Assembly (NCBI GenBank): GCA_905373785.1
Contig: CAJPUK010000026.1
Span: 1-21,749, forward strand
Length of the DNA: 21,749 nt
Origin: an uncultured Johnsonella sp.
GTDB taxonomy: Bacteria > Bacillota > Clostridia > Lachnospirales > Lachnospiraceae
Direction of reading: 5' to 3'
Part shown: positions 1 through 6,426 of the stretch, in pieces
Layout of the letters: each line of letters opens with the position of its first letter
Numbering within the stretch: position 1 is the stretch's first letter
Translations under genes and position numbers: made by a program
The notes under the pieces: generated by a model
The model's input: the letters and a program-made list of their open reading frames with translations, nothing else
Told to the model about the DNA's origin: nothing
Database searches by the model: none

Positions 1-350
1 AATTAAAAGAGATCTATGAACAGATATTAAAAAAACAGGACTTTAGAATAGATAAGCAAAGAAGTAATTTCGGTACAATAAAGAAAGAAACTGTAAGTCT
101 GGAGCAAAATATACGTTTCGTGCTTGAGCAGGTAAGGCTTAGGAGAAAAATTTCTTTTAAGAGTGTACTTATAAATACTAAAAGCAGACTGGATGTAGTG
201 GTAAGTTTTTTGGCAATACTGGAGCTTATGAAACTTTCAAGACTGAGGGTTATACAGGAAGGCATAGGGGATGAAATAATGCTTATAAGCACAGAAGAAA
301 CTTCAAAATTTGAAGATATTGATTTATCAAAAATAGAGGAGCTTGTATGA
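1..350 (+). CDS. scpA: Segregation and condensation protein ScpA, C-terminal part (5' truncated by window edge)
   Basis: ScpA is the kleisin subunit that bridges the SMC heads in the bacterial condensin complex, with ScpB. The open frame runs in from the window edge (first full codon at base 3) and ends at TGA 348-350, so about the last 115 residues are present. The visible part is the typical C-terminal winged-helix region: a charged stretch containing RRKISF, then VVSFLAILELMKL, which matches the conserved kleisin motif that docks on the SMC head. The stop overlaps the scpB start in an ATGA (347-350), which implies translational coupling and supports the assignment. The N-terminal half lies outside the window, so gene integrity cannot be judged. 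Confidence 0.9.
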   Translation, partial: LKEIYEQILKKQDFRIDKQRSNFGTIKKETVSLEQNIRFVLEQVRLRRKISFKSVLINTKSRLDVVVSFLAILELMKLSRLRVIQEGIGDEIMLISTEETSKFEDIDLSKIEELV

Positions 351-976
351 GTGTAGAAGTGCAGGATTTACAAGATGAGAATATTATAGAAGCCATACTT
401 TTTACTATGGGAAATTCTGTAGAGCTTAGGCAGTTGGCACTTGCAATAGAGTCGGATGAAAAAAATGCCAAGGCAGCAGTTGAAAGGCTAAAAAAAAGGT
501 ATGAGGAAGAGGACAGAGCCATGCAGATCATAGAGCTTGAGTCAAGCTACCAGATGTGCACAAAGGTGAAGTACTATGAAAGCCTTATAAGAGTTGCTAA
601 GGCACCTAAAAAGCAGGTGCTTACAGATGCGGTACTGGAGACGCTTTCAATAGTAGCTTACAGACAGCCGGTAACAAAGTCCGAGATAGACCGCATCAGA
701 GGAGTGGCTTCAGACTATGCTCTCAATAAATTACTGGAATATGGACTTATATATGAGGCTGCAAGGCTTGATGCTCCGGGAAGACCGGTACTTTTTGCGA
801 CTACAGAAGAGTTTTTAAGAAGATTCGGTGTAGTATCGGTTTCGGAATTGCCGGGTCTTAATCCCGATGATGAAGCCAATATATTAAGAGAAGTGGAAAA
901 AGAACTTGCTTATACGGATAAAGACAAACTTGATGAGCAAGGGGCTGAGGATGTAGTAGAGTTTGGTGCCGTGTAG
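347..976 (+). CDS. scpB: Segregation and condensation protein ScpB
   Basis: ScpB forms a dimer that binds ScpA and regulates the SMC condensin during chromosome segregation; it acts on the nucleoid. The 209-residue product has the usual family length. It starts with EAILFTMGNSVELRQLA, the standard first winged helix. The second winged helix carries VLETLSIVAYRQPVTKSEID followed by RGV, the family's signature. GRPVLFATTEEFLRRFG follows near the C terminus, also typical. The start ATG at 347 overlaps the scpA stop and has a good Shine-Dalgarno (AGAGGAG, 335-341) inside scpA. The acidic C-terminal tail is variable in the family. No terminator follows; a MITE-like repeat begins 16 bases after the stop. 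Confidence 0.95.
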   Translation: MSVEVQDLQDENIIEAILFTMGNSVELRQLALAIESDEKNAKAAVERLKKRYEEEDRAMQIIELESSYQMCTKVKYYESLIRVAKAPKKQVLTDAVLETLSIVAYRQPVTKSEIDRIRGVASDYALNKLLEYGLIYEAARLDAPGRPVLFATTEEFLRRFGVVSVSELPGLNPDDEANILREVEKELAYTDKDKLDEQGAEDVVEFGAV

Positions 977-992
977 TGCATATAAAAAACAT

Positions 993-1169
993 ACTGCAGT
1001 TCAGGCGGATCATTCATCTTCGTCAAAAAACCACAAAAGTTTAATTTCTGTTTATAAATTAGACGAAGATGAGTGCCGGCAGTAGTCTGATAGATATACA
1101 TATATAATATACCAAATGAAAGCTTGCTTTAAGGTGTATATTATATGTATATCTTGCCAAAACTGTAAC
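993..1169 (+). mobile_element. MITE-like palindromic element, copy A
   Basis: This is one of three related non-coding elements here (others at 6517-6630 and 13628-13809). It has imperfect terminal inverted repeats (CAGTTCAG at 997-1004 against CTGTAAC at 1163-1169). A first hairpin has arms CATCTTCGTC (1015-1024) and GACGAAGATG (1062-1071) around an AT-rich loop. A second long hairpin (about 1093-1154) has arms beginning GATATACAT and ending ATGTATATC. The flanks AAAAACAT (985-992) and AAAAATAT (1170-1177) match at 7 of 8 bases, consistent with an 8-bp target duplication. It has no coding capacity. It lies between scpB and the PH-domain gene. Confidence 0.8.
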
Positions 1170-1225
1170 AAAAATATGACTTATTTTGCAAAGAATTCAC
1201 TGATCAATAAAGTTAGGAGAAAGTT

Positions 1226-1636
1226 ATGGCAGATACGAATTTAGAAATATTATGGAAAGACAGAAAAAGAGGATTTTTAGGCTTACCGCTCAGTTTTACC
1301 AAGTACAGCCTTACCAAGGAAAGACTTTTCGTAGAAACAGGATTTTTAAACAGTATAGAGAATGAAGTAAGACTTTATAGGATACTTGATGTTCAAATGA
1401 CAAAAAATCTCGGGCAAAAAATGTTCGGGCTCGGAAGCATTAACGTACATTCTTCAGATGCCTCATTAAAAGATTTTACAATAAAAAATATAAAGAAACC
1501 CAAGTATGTAAAGGAGCTTTTATCAGAGCTTGTAGAAAAGCAAAGGGATGAAAAAAGAGTTGTAAACAGAGAGCTTATGGCGTCAAGTATAGACGAGGAT
1601 GAGCTTAACGATAATGATGATGATGATGTGGAATAA
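1226..1636 (+). CDS. Bacterial PH-domain protein (YdbS-like bPH_2 family)
   Basis: This is a 136-residue protein with one bacterial pleckstrin-homology-like domain (roughly residues 8-105). The pattern is typical of the bPH_2 group: a start near 'ILWKDRKRGFLGLPLSFTKY', a strand 'LTKERLFVETGFLN', then 'NEVRLYRILDVQM', 'GLGSINVHSSD' and a closing helix 'KKPKYVKELLSELV'. The C-terminal 30 residues are highly acidic and probably disordered. There is no signal peptide or membrane segment, so it should be cytosolic. The ATG is preceded by AGGAGA (1216-1221) at normal spacing. MITE copy A lies directly upstream, so the promoter is either in the short gap after it or inside it. The molecular function of these proteins is not established. 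Confidence 0.8.
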   Translation: MADTNLEILWKDRKRGFLGLPLSFTKYSLTKERLFVETGFLNSIENEVRLYRILDVQMTKNLGQKMFGLGSINVHSSDASLKDFTIKNIKKPKYVKELLSELVEKQRDEKRVVNRELMASSIDEDELNDNDDDDVE

Positions 1637-1700
1637 GACAGTACTGATGCAATAAGCATAAAAGATCAGGGAAAATATTTGTAAAGGAGAATTTTAATAT

Positions 1701-2666
1701 ATGAAGATAGTTATCCTTGATGCCTATACGACCAACCCCGGAGACCTCAGCTGGGAGAAATTCAAAGAGTTTGGGGAGCTTAAAGTTTATGACAGAGGCA
1801 TAAAAAATGATTTGCAGGAAAGTATAGAAAGAATTGCCGATGCGGATGTGGTTATTACCAACAAGGTACCTATAAAAGAAGAACTCTTGGCAGCCTGCCC
1901 TAATATAAAATACATAGGAACACTTTCTACAGGTTATAACATTATAGATCTTGAGGCTTGCAAGTCAAGAGGTATACCGGTATGCAATGTACCAAGTTAC
2001 AGTACCAAGGCGGTTGCTCAATTTACCATGGCACTTTTACTTGAAATCTGTCATCATGTAGGAGAGCATAGCGATATAGTACACTCAGGCGGCTGGGAAA
2101 GAAGTGTTGATTTTTGCTTTTGGAACTATCCCTTGATAGAGCTTTCATCCAAAACCATAGGTATAATAGGTTTTGGTAAAATAGGTCGGGAAGTGGCAAA
2201 ACTTGCCAATGCCTTTGGTATGGAGGTACTTGCATACTCCAGAACCGAGTATGAGGAAGGAAAAAAATTGGCAAAATACGTTGACTTGGATACCTTACTC
2301 GCCTCATCCGATATTATTTCCCTGCACTGTCCTCTCTTTCCTGAAACAAGGGGCATAATAAACAGTGAGAAGATAGCCAAGATGAAGAACGGTGCAATAC
2401 TGCTCAATACTTCAAGAGGTCCTTTAATAGTTGAAGAAGATGTGGCAAATGCTCTAAATAGCGAAAAATTATACTATTATGCTACAGATGTTGCAAGCAG
2501 AGAACCTATAAGGGCTGACAATCCTTTGCTCAAGGCTAAAAATTGTATAATAACCCCTCATATAGCCTGGGCTGCAAAAGAAACCAGAGCAAGGCTTATA
2601 GGCATAGTATATGATAATTTAAAGGCATATATTGAAGGCAAAATGCAGAATAATGTAGCCAAGTAA
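1701..2666 (+). CDS. D-2-hydroxyacid dehydrogenase (glycerate dehydrogenase-like)
   Basis: This is an NAD(P)H-dependent reductase interconverting a 2-oxoacid and a D-2-hydroxyacid; its closest resemblance is to glycerate/hydroxypyruvate reductases. The 321 residues match the family length. The nucleotide-binding motif GFGKIG is at residues 157-162. The catalytic triad is complete: Arg239 in NTSRG, Glu268 in ASREPI and His287 in TPHIAWA. The segment 'STGYNIIDLEACKSRGIPV' is the standard substrate-domain motif. The start ATG has AAGGAG (1683-1688) 12 bases upstream, slightly far but the only option. The next gene begins 9 bases after the stop, so the two are probably co-transcribed. The exact substrate cannot be read from sequence; serine/glycerate metabolism is the default inference. 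Confidence 0.88.
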   Translation: MKIVILDAYTTNPGDLSWEKFKEFGELKVYDRGIKNDLQESIERIADADVVITNKVPIKEELLAACPNIKYIGTLSTGYNIIDLEACKSRGIPVCNVPSYSTKAVAQFTMALLLEICHHVGEHSDIVHSGGWERSVDFCFWNYPLIELSSKTIGIIGFGKIGREVAKLANAFGMEVLAYSRTEYEEGKKLAKYVDLDTLLASSDIISLHCPLFPETRGIINSEKIAKMKNGAILLNTSRGPLIVEEDVANALNSEKLYYYATDVASREPIRADNPLLKAKNCIITPHIAWAAKETRARLIGIVYDNLKAYIEGKMQNNVAK

Positions 2667-2675
2667 GGGGGAATT

Positions 2676-3668
2676 ATGTTAATTTTAACAAAAGAAGATA
2701 TTGCGGTGGTCTGCTCCATGGAGGATGCGATAGAAGCTGTAAAAGAGGCTTTTATTGTACATAGCGAGGGCAGTGTAAAAGTGCCTTTAAGAATAAATAT
2801 AAGGTCGGACAAATATAACGGAAATATGCTTTTTATGCCGGCTTATTGTGAAAAAAAGGATGCCGCCTCATTAAAGATCGTAAGTGTGTATCCGGATAAT
2901 AAAGAAAAAAACCTTCCAAGTACACCGGCACAGGTGCTTTTAATAGATCCGACTACGGGAATAGTACTAAGCATAATGGACGGAACCTATATCACCGCTC
3001 TGAGAACAGGAGCAGCCAGCGGAGTGGCTTTTTCTGTATTGGCAAAGCCTGAGTGTAAGACAGGAGCCTTAATAGGAACGGGAACGCAAGCTGCCATGCA
3101 GCTTGAAGCCATGATTGTAAGTAAAAATCCCAAACTTGTGAAAGTATACAGCAGAAACAAAGATAGACTTAATAATTTTGTAAAAAACATGAGTACCAAA
3201 TTCAAGTCTAAAGCTGTGGAGCTTGTAGCTTGTGAGAGTGCGGATGCGGCAGTGAAAGATGCGGATATTCTGATTACAGCCACTAATTCCGACAGACCTT
3301 TATTCAGTGTAGAGTCATGCAAACCGGGACTTACTATAAGTGCGGTAGGTTCGTTTACAAGGCAGATGCAGGAACTTGATACTACAGTGCTTAAAAAAGC
3401 TTCAAAAATCTATTATGATGATAAAGAGGCCATGCTTGAAGAGGCGGGAGAGATTATAAAAGCCTTGGAAAATCGTGATATAGACGAGAAAAAATTTAGC
3501 GGAAGTCTGGGTGAGGCTTTAGCCGGGAAGATAAAGTTAAGAGAAAATGATGAGGAAATCATTGTTTTTAAAAGTGTAGGACTTGGAACACAGGATTTGG
3601 TAACGGCAAAGCAGGTATATGATAATGCGATTTCTAAAAACATAGGAAAATATATAGACATAGGCTAG
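2676..3668 (+). CDS. Ornithine cyclodeaminase / mu-crystallin family protein
   Basis: This is a 330-residue member of the OCD/mu-crystallin family, NAD(P)-dependent enzymes that include ornithine cyclodeaminase, alanine dehydrogenase of the archaeal type and ketimine (imino acid) reductases. Visible hallmarks are Lys67 in SLKIVS, Arg110 in ALRTGAASGVA, the Rossmann motif GTGTQA (from Gly134) and 'DADILITATNSDRPLF' in the nucleotide-binding half. The ATG sits 9 bases after the preceding dehydrogenase stop with AAGGGGGA as ribosome binding site, so the pair likely forms an operon. No biosynthetic neighbour fixes the substrate. Ketimine reductase or amino-acid dehydrogenase activity is as likely as true ornithine cyclodeamination. 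Confidence 0.88.
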   Translation: MLILTKEDIAVVCSMEDAIEAVKEAFIVHSEGSVKVPLRINIRSDKYNGNMLFMPAYCEKKDAASLKIVSVYPDNKEKNLPSTPAQVLLIDPTTGIVLSIMDGTYITALRTGAASGVAFSVLAKPECKTGALIGTGTQAAMQLEAMIVSKNPKLVKVYSRNKDRLNNFVKNMSTKFKSKAVELVACESADAAVKDADILITATNSDRPLFSVESCKPGLTISAVGSFTRQMQELDTTVLKKASKIYYDDKEAMLEEAGEIIKALENRDIDEKKFSGSLGEALAGKIKLRENDEEIIVFKSVGLGTQDLVTAKQVYDNAISKNIGKYIDIG

Positions 3669-3965
3669 TTTTATCAGCACTTTTTGTTATAATAGACGGT
3701 ATACTGTTTTTAAAAATAGGATTAATATTTATGACATAAGGATTAAAATTTAATACTTATGCTAGATGATACTTGAAATATTATGAAAGTGTTGCTAAAA
3801 TAGCAATTACGATATATTTTAGTAATATATTTGTAACTAAATATATTTATATGCTGTTTATGATATCATAGAGTGTAGTATCTTAAGGCAAGCACGTCGT
3901 AGATGATCCTTATGTTGTTGTAACAAGTTGTAACTAAATATAATATATCTATGGGGGGAACTGAC
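3669..3965 (+). promoter_or_regulatory. Upstream region of the bactofilin gene with 15-bp direct repeats and small palindromes
   Basis: This is 297 bases with no credible gene. It holds a 15-base direct repeat TTGTAACTAAATATA at 3831-3845 and 3928-3942. The second copy is preceded by a further GTTGTAAC, so the 8-mer occurs twice within 20 bases. A perfect small hairpin TTGCTA-AAA-TAGCAA lies at 3791-3805. A TATAAT at 3688-3693 sits just after the upstream stop without a good -35. No clear terminator for the upstream operon was seen. The repeats could be operator sites; this is inferred from placement only. Confidence 0.45.
3915..3944 (+). promoter_or_regulatory. Candidate sigma-A promoter for bactofilin-NlpC/P60
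   Basis: The -35 is TTGTTG (3915-3920), spacing is 18 bases, and the -10 is TATAAT (3939-3944). The second 15-base direct repeat overlaps the spacer and -10, so a protein bound there would compete with RNA polymerase. The predicted transcript start near 3951 leaves a short leader carrying GGGGGGAA before the ATG at 3966. Confidence 0.5.
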
Positions 3966-4406
3966 ATGTTTAATCGAGGTAAAGAAAATAATAATGTATC
4001 GGAATTCAATAAGATAGATACTATTTTAGGCGAAAGTGCAGTGCTTGAGGGCGTTATAAAAACTTCAGGTACTACAAGAGTAGACGGAAGGATCAAGGGA
4101 GAGGCGAAGTCCGAAGGTCTGCTTATTATAGGTGAAAGCGGTTATATAGAGGGTGATGTTACTGCAGAGGCTATGCTTATAGCAGGGCAGGTAAAAGGAC
4201 AGATACACGTAAAAGATAGGTTGGAGATAGCAGATACAGGTAAGGTTACAGGTGATATATATACCAAGAAACTTGTTATATCCGAGGGTGCCGCCTTCGA
4301 AGGCAAGTGCGTAATGACCGAAGAAAAAGTAGTAGTTAAGACTCCAACCCCTGTTGATAAAGGAAATGATATAAACGATGGACAAAAGAGAGTGGGAACT
4401 AATTAA
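3966..4406 (+). CDS. Bactofilin family cytoskeletal protein
   Basis: Bactofilins polymerise without nucleotide into membrane-associated filaments that position cell-wall enzymes. The product is 146 residues. The central 95 or so residues form the right-handed beta-helix repeat pattern of the family (hydrophobic residues spaced every two to six with G at turns): 'LEGVIKTSGTTRVDGRIKG', 'GYIEGDVTAEAMLIAGQVKG', 'IADTGKVTGDIYTKKLVI'. Short flexible tails flank it, with a proline/charged C terminus. I chose ATG 3966 rather than the upstream in-frame ATG at 3951 because GGGGGGAA (3953-3960) then serves as ribosome binding site. The 3' end overlaps the NlpC/P60 gene by 29 bases, which argues for coupled expression and a shared job. 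Confidence 0.88.
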   Translation: MFNRGKENNNVSEFNKIDTILGESAVLEGVIKTSGTTRVDGRIKGEAKSEGLLIIGESGYIEGDVTAEAMLIAGQVKGQIHVKDRLEIADTGKVTGDIYTKKLVISEGAAFEGKCVMTEEKVVVKTPTPVDKGNDINDGQKRVGTN

Positions 4407-5436
4407 GCAGGAGTATTTAAAACCTGCTAAAAAGAAAGAAACGGAGAAGGAAAGGAAAGGGTTTACAATTATATTCTTTTCCAACACCTCCAAATTAAAA
4501 AAACCGTTTCAAATTTTTATACCGAGAAAGTTGATATGGGGAGTTTCTGTAGTAGCTGTTGCAGCATTTATAGGAGCCGGACTCGGTTTTGGAATTAATA
4601 TGAATTTAAAAAGCGAGGCTGACAAGAGAGCTGCTCTCAATGTGGAATTACAGCAGTTACAGACTCAGCAGAATAACCTTATCTCGGAAAATCAAAATTT
4701 GAAGATATCCATACAGGATAAGAATATCCAGATTCAGGACATGGGCTCTATCAACTCAGACAATATGCAAAAGCTTGCGATGTTGTATGAAAGAGAAAAT
4801 GAGATACGTACTGAGCTTGGATTAGAACCGCTTGGTGAGATTTCAACAACCTCGGATGCTACCGAGGCCTCTACTTTGAACCATTATGATGTTCCGGAGG
4901 CTGATGATATGTCCTTTAATGGTAGTAACTCGGAAGGTGACTACAAGGCGACATTGCTACTTGCACAAAACAGTTTAAATGAACATCTTGCCAACTATGA
5001 TTCCTACGAAGTAATAATCCAATCTGAGCAATATAAACAAGCACAAAGGGAAAAGGAAGAGGCTGCTCTAAGACAAAGCATAGTAAGTTATGCAAAGCAA
5101 TTCTTAGGCGGCAGGTACGTATATGGAGGCAGCAATCCTAATACAGGTACAGATTGTTCCGGGTTTACCAGCTATGTGCTTAGAAATGCCTCAGGAGTAT
5201 ATATAAACAGAACTGCCGCCTCTCAAGCTACTCAAGGCAAGTCTGTGGATATAGACCATGCACAGCCCGGTGATTTAATATTCTACAGCGGTGGAGTAGG
5301 TATAAATCATGTGGCTATGTATATAGGAGAAGGTAGAGTAATACATGCCTCCAATGAAAAAAACGGTATAATGATATCAAGATGGAATTATAGAAACCCT
5401 GTAGTGATCAAGGATATGCTTTCCCAGTATTATTAA
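4378..5436 (+). CDS. Membrane-anchored NlpC/P60 peptidoglycan hydrolase with coiled coil
   Basis: This is a 352-residue predicted cell-wall endopeptidase. Residues 1-50 are basic and cytoplasmic, with a short beta-rich stretch (FTIIFFSNTSKLKKPFQIF). One transmembrane helix follows (about 52-74), then a Gln/Asn-rich coiled coil (about 78-125), a low-complexity linker and a C-terminal NlpC/P60 domain (about 235-352). The catalytic set is intact: Cys260 in TDCSGF, His311 in INHVAMYIG and His323 in VIHASN. The fold should be extracytoplasmic. The start overlaps the bactofilin gene by 29 bases with AAGGAA 12 bases upstream. The N-terminal cytoplasmic stretch resembles the anchor of M23-type peptidases commonly found beside bactofilins (from memory), here joined to a different hydrolase fold. 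Confidence 0.88.
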   Translation: MDKREWELIKQEYLKPAKKKETEKERKGFTIIFFSNTSKLKKPFQIFIPRKLIWGVSVVAVAAFIGAGLGFGINMNLKSEADKRAALNVELQQLQTQQNNLISENQNLKISIQDKNIQIQDMGSINSDNMQKLAMLYERENEIRTELGLEPLGEISTTSDATEASTLNHYDVPEADDMSFNGSNSEGDYKATLLLAQNSLNEHLANYDSYEVIIQSEQYKQAQREKEEAALRQSIVSYAKQFLGGRYVYGGSNPNTGTDCSGFTSYVLRNASGVYINRTAASQATQGKSVDIDHAQPGDLIFYSGGVGINHVAMYIGEGRVIHASNEKNGIMISRWNYRNPVVIKDMLSQYY

Positions 5437-5462
5437 AAAGTAATAATTCGGATAAGTGGATG

Positions 5463-5684
5463 TATATGCATAATATGACGATTGAAATAATGCTACCGCA
5501 ATCCAACCGGCTTTAGACGGTGGGTTAAGGTAGTGTAAGAAAAAACAATAGGGCAGGGACTGCCCGAATTAACGCCTGTGGAGATAGTAGGTTGCGAGGT
5601 CAGTGAAGCAGGAAGCCCATAGGCTTTAGACTATGGGTAGTTCACAGCCTGCTTTCGAGAAGAATGTTATGCATATATTTTTTT
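5463..5684 (+). terminator. Probable rho-independent terminator split by a mobile-element relic
   Basis: The arms TATATGCATAATAT (5463-5476) and ATGTTATGCATATA (5664-5677) pair over 14 positions with one G-U. The right arm is followed directly by seven T (5678-5684), the layout of an intrinsic terminator for the NlpC/P60 gene that ends at 5436. The loop is about 187 bases and contains the IS200/IS605-like element at 5503-5645, suggesting insertion into the terminator loop. A smaller alternative hairpin TATGC/GCATA also occurs at the right arm. Confidence 0.5.
5503..5645 (+). mobile_element. Orphan IS200/IS605-type right end with omega-RNA-like sequence, no tnpB
   Basis: The 3' part (5575-5645) reads like the right end of tnpB-bearing IS200/IS605 elements: CCTGTGGAGATAGTAGG, then GTGAAGCAGGAAGCCC, a terminal hairpin CCCATAG/CTATGGG (5616-5622, 5631-5637) and TAGTTCAC, where the element end or guide boundary would fall (5645). 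Upstream is a perfect GGGCAG/CTGCCC hairpin (5551-5565) enclosed by GTTAA/TTAAC. A further hairpin CCAACCG/CGGTGGG (5503-5509, 5518-5524) has the identical 8-base loop GCTTTAGA found in the terminal hairpin. No TnpB or TnpA coding sequence remains. It is either an orphan omega RNA or a palindrome-associated non-autonomous derivative. The family was recognised from memory of such ends. Confidence 0.7.
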
Positions 5685-5804
5685 AGCATAGGGAGTTTGA
5701 GAAATATATATAGAATACAGCAAAAAGCAGCACAAAATAACTGTAGATCGGTTTTGGCGATGTAACTCTTAATTAATAAGCTTTATTAAAAGTATATGAA
5801 AAGC

Positions 5805-5856
5805 AAAAGACTGCCGATTAAAGCAAGTATCATAAGCTTTAATACAGCAGTCTTTT
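5805..5856. terminator. Bidirectional terminator downstream of the GNAT gene
   Basis: The arms AAAAGACTGC (5805-5814) and GCAGTCTTTT (5847-5856) are perfect. An inner stem ATTAAAGC/GCTTTAAT lies inside. On the minus strand it lies just after the acetyltransferase stop (5863), and on the plus strand it ends in TCTTTTATTTT. It probably serves both directions. The stretch 5685-5804 before it shows nothing recognisable. Confidence 0.75.
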
Positions 5857-5862
5857 ATTTTG

Positions 5863-6138
5863 TCAGGCTTTTACTGCCTCGTACTCGTTATTTTCTTCAA
5901 ATTGTTTTACTACAAAAGAACATACAGGCTTTATCTTTACATTTGCTTCTACCGCTGCATCGACCAGTACTTGCAAAAGTTTCTTTGCAAGTCCCATCCC
6001 TTTATATTCAGGGTCTACAAAGGTATGGTATGCATACCATATCCCGTCTTTTTCATAGCAGGTACACTCTCCTATAAAAACATCATCATCATAGCAGGCG
6101 GAGCGAAGATTCTCCTTTTCATATATGATGCGAATCAT
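5863..6138 (-). CDS. Small GNAT-family N-acetyltransferase (YidJ/YjdJ-like)
   Basis: This is a 91-residue single-domain protein of the short Gcn5-like group (PF14542-type), about half the usual GNAT length. The acetyl-CoA-binding region is recognisable: 'HTFVDPEYKGMGLAKKLLQVLVDAA' corresponds to the strand-turn-helix with the P-loop (KGMGLA). The family ending 'KIKPVCSFV' follows, with the conserved Pro-x-Cys-x-Phe. The substrate of this group is unknown. It starts 5 bases after the stop of the HPr-like gene, so the two are co-transcribed from the minus-strand promoter near 6440. Its ribosome binding site inside the upstream gene is weak, consistent with coupling. A strong hairpin terminator follows within 7 bases of the stop. 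Confidence 0.82.
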   Translation of the reverse strand: MIRIIYEKENLRSACYDDDVFIGECTCYEKDGIWYAYHTFVDPEYKGMGLAKKLLQVLVDAAVEANVKIKPVCSFVVKQFEENNEYEAVKA

Positions 6139-6143
6139 AGTAA

Positions 6144-6377
6144 TTACTCTACTATATAGGGTTTGAGCTTTTCCAATATTTCGTCAGCATTATTATCCGC
6201 ATGGATATTCAAGTCTATCGGCTTTGAAAGGTCTAAGCTGAAAATTCCCATAATAGACTTGGCATCTATAACATAACGTCCCGATACCAAGTCAAAATCC
6301 ACATTAAATTGAGATAAATCATTGACAAAGGACTTAACCTTATCTATAGAATTTAATGAAATACGAACAGTTTTCAT
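6144..6377 (-). CDS. HPr-like protein lacking the phospho-acceptor histidine
   Basis: This 77-residue protein has HPr-type sequence across its length. 'DAKSIMGIFSLDLSKPIDL' aligns with the HPr regulatory-serine region (KSIMGVMSL), and the end 'HADNNADEILEKLKPYI' matches the last helix. The active-site segment is not conserved: where HPr has G-[LI]-H-A-R-P the sequence is NSIDKVKS, so His15 is missing while the serine equivalent to Ser46 (Ser41 here) is kept. It therefore cannot carry phosphate as classical PTS HPr does; a regulatory role is inference. I placed the start at 6377 because AGGAGG lies immediately upstream on the minus strand. Extending to 6455 would add a spurious hydrophobic leader. 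Confidence 0.78.
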   Translation of the reverse strand: MKTVRISLNSIDKVKSFVNDLSQFNVDFDLVSGRYVIDAKSIMGIFSLDLSKPIDLNIHADNNADEILEKLKPYIVE

Positions 6378-6426
6378 AGTTAACCTCCTAAAAATAAAAA
6401 TATATAATACAAATAAAGATAATAGT

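Noticed and set aside
4065..4493. 142-codon minus-strand ORF over bactofilin and NlpC/P60
   Set aside because: It is opposite two clear genes, with Tyr/Cys/Ser-rich composition typical of antisense frames and no ribosome binding site.
5437..5520. Remnant of a tnpB C terminus upstream of the omega-RNA-like element
   Set aside because: All three forward frames hit stops quickly and none shows TnpB zinc-finger or RuvC-like motifs.
5796..6159. Two plus-strand ORFs of about 95 codons over the GNAT gene
   Set aside because: They have no ribosome binding site, their composition is Phe/Tyr/Leu-rich, and they are antisense shadows of the well-supported minus-strand gene.
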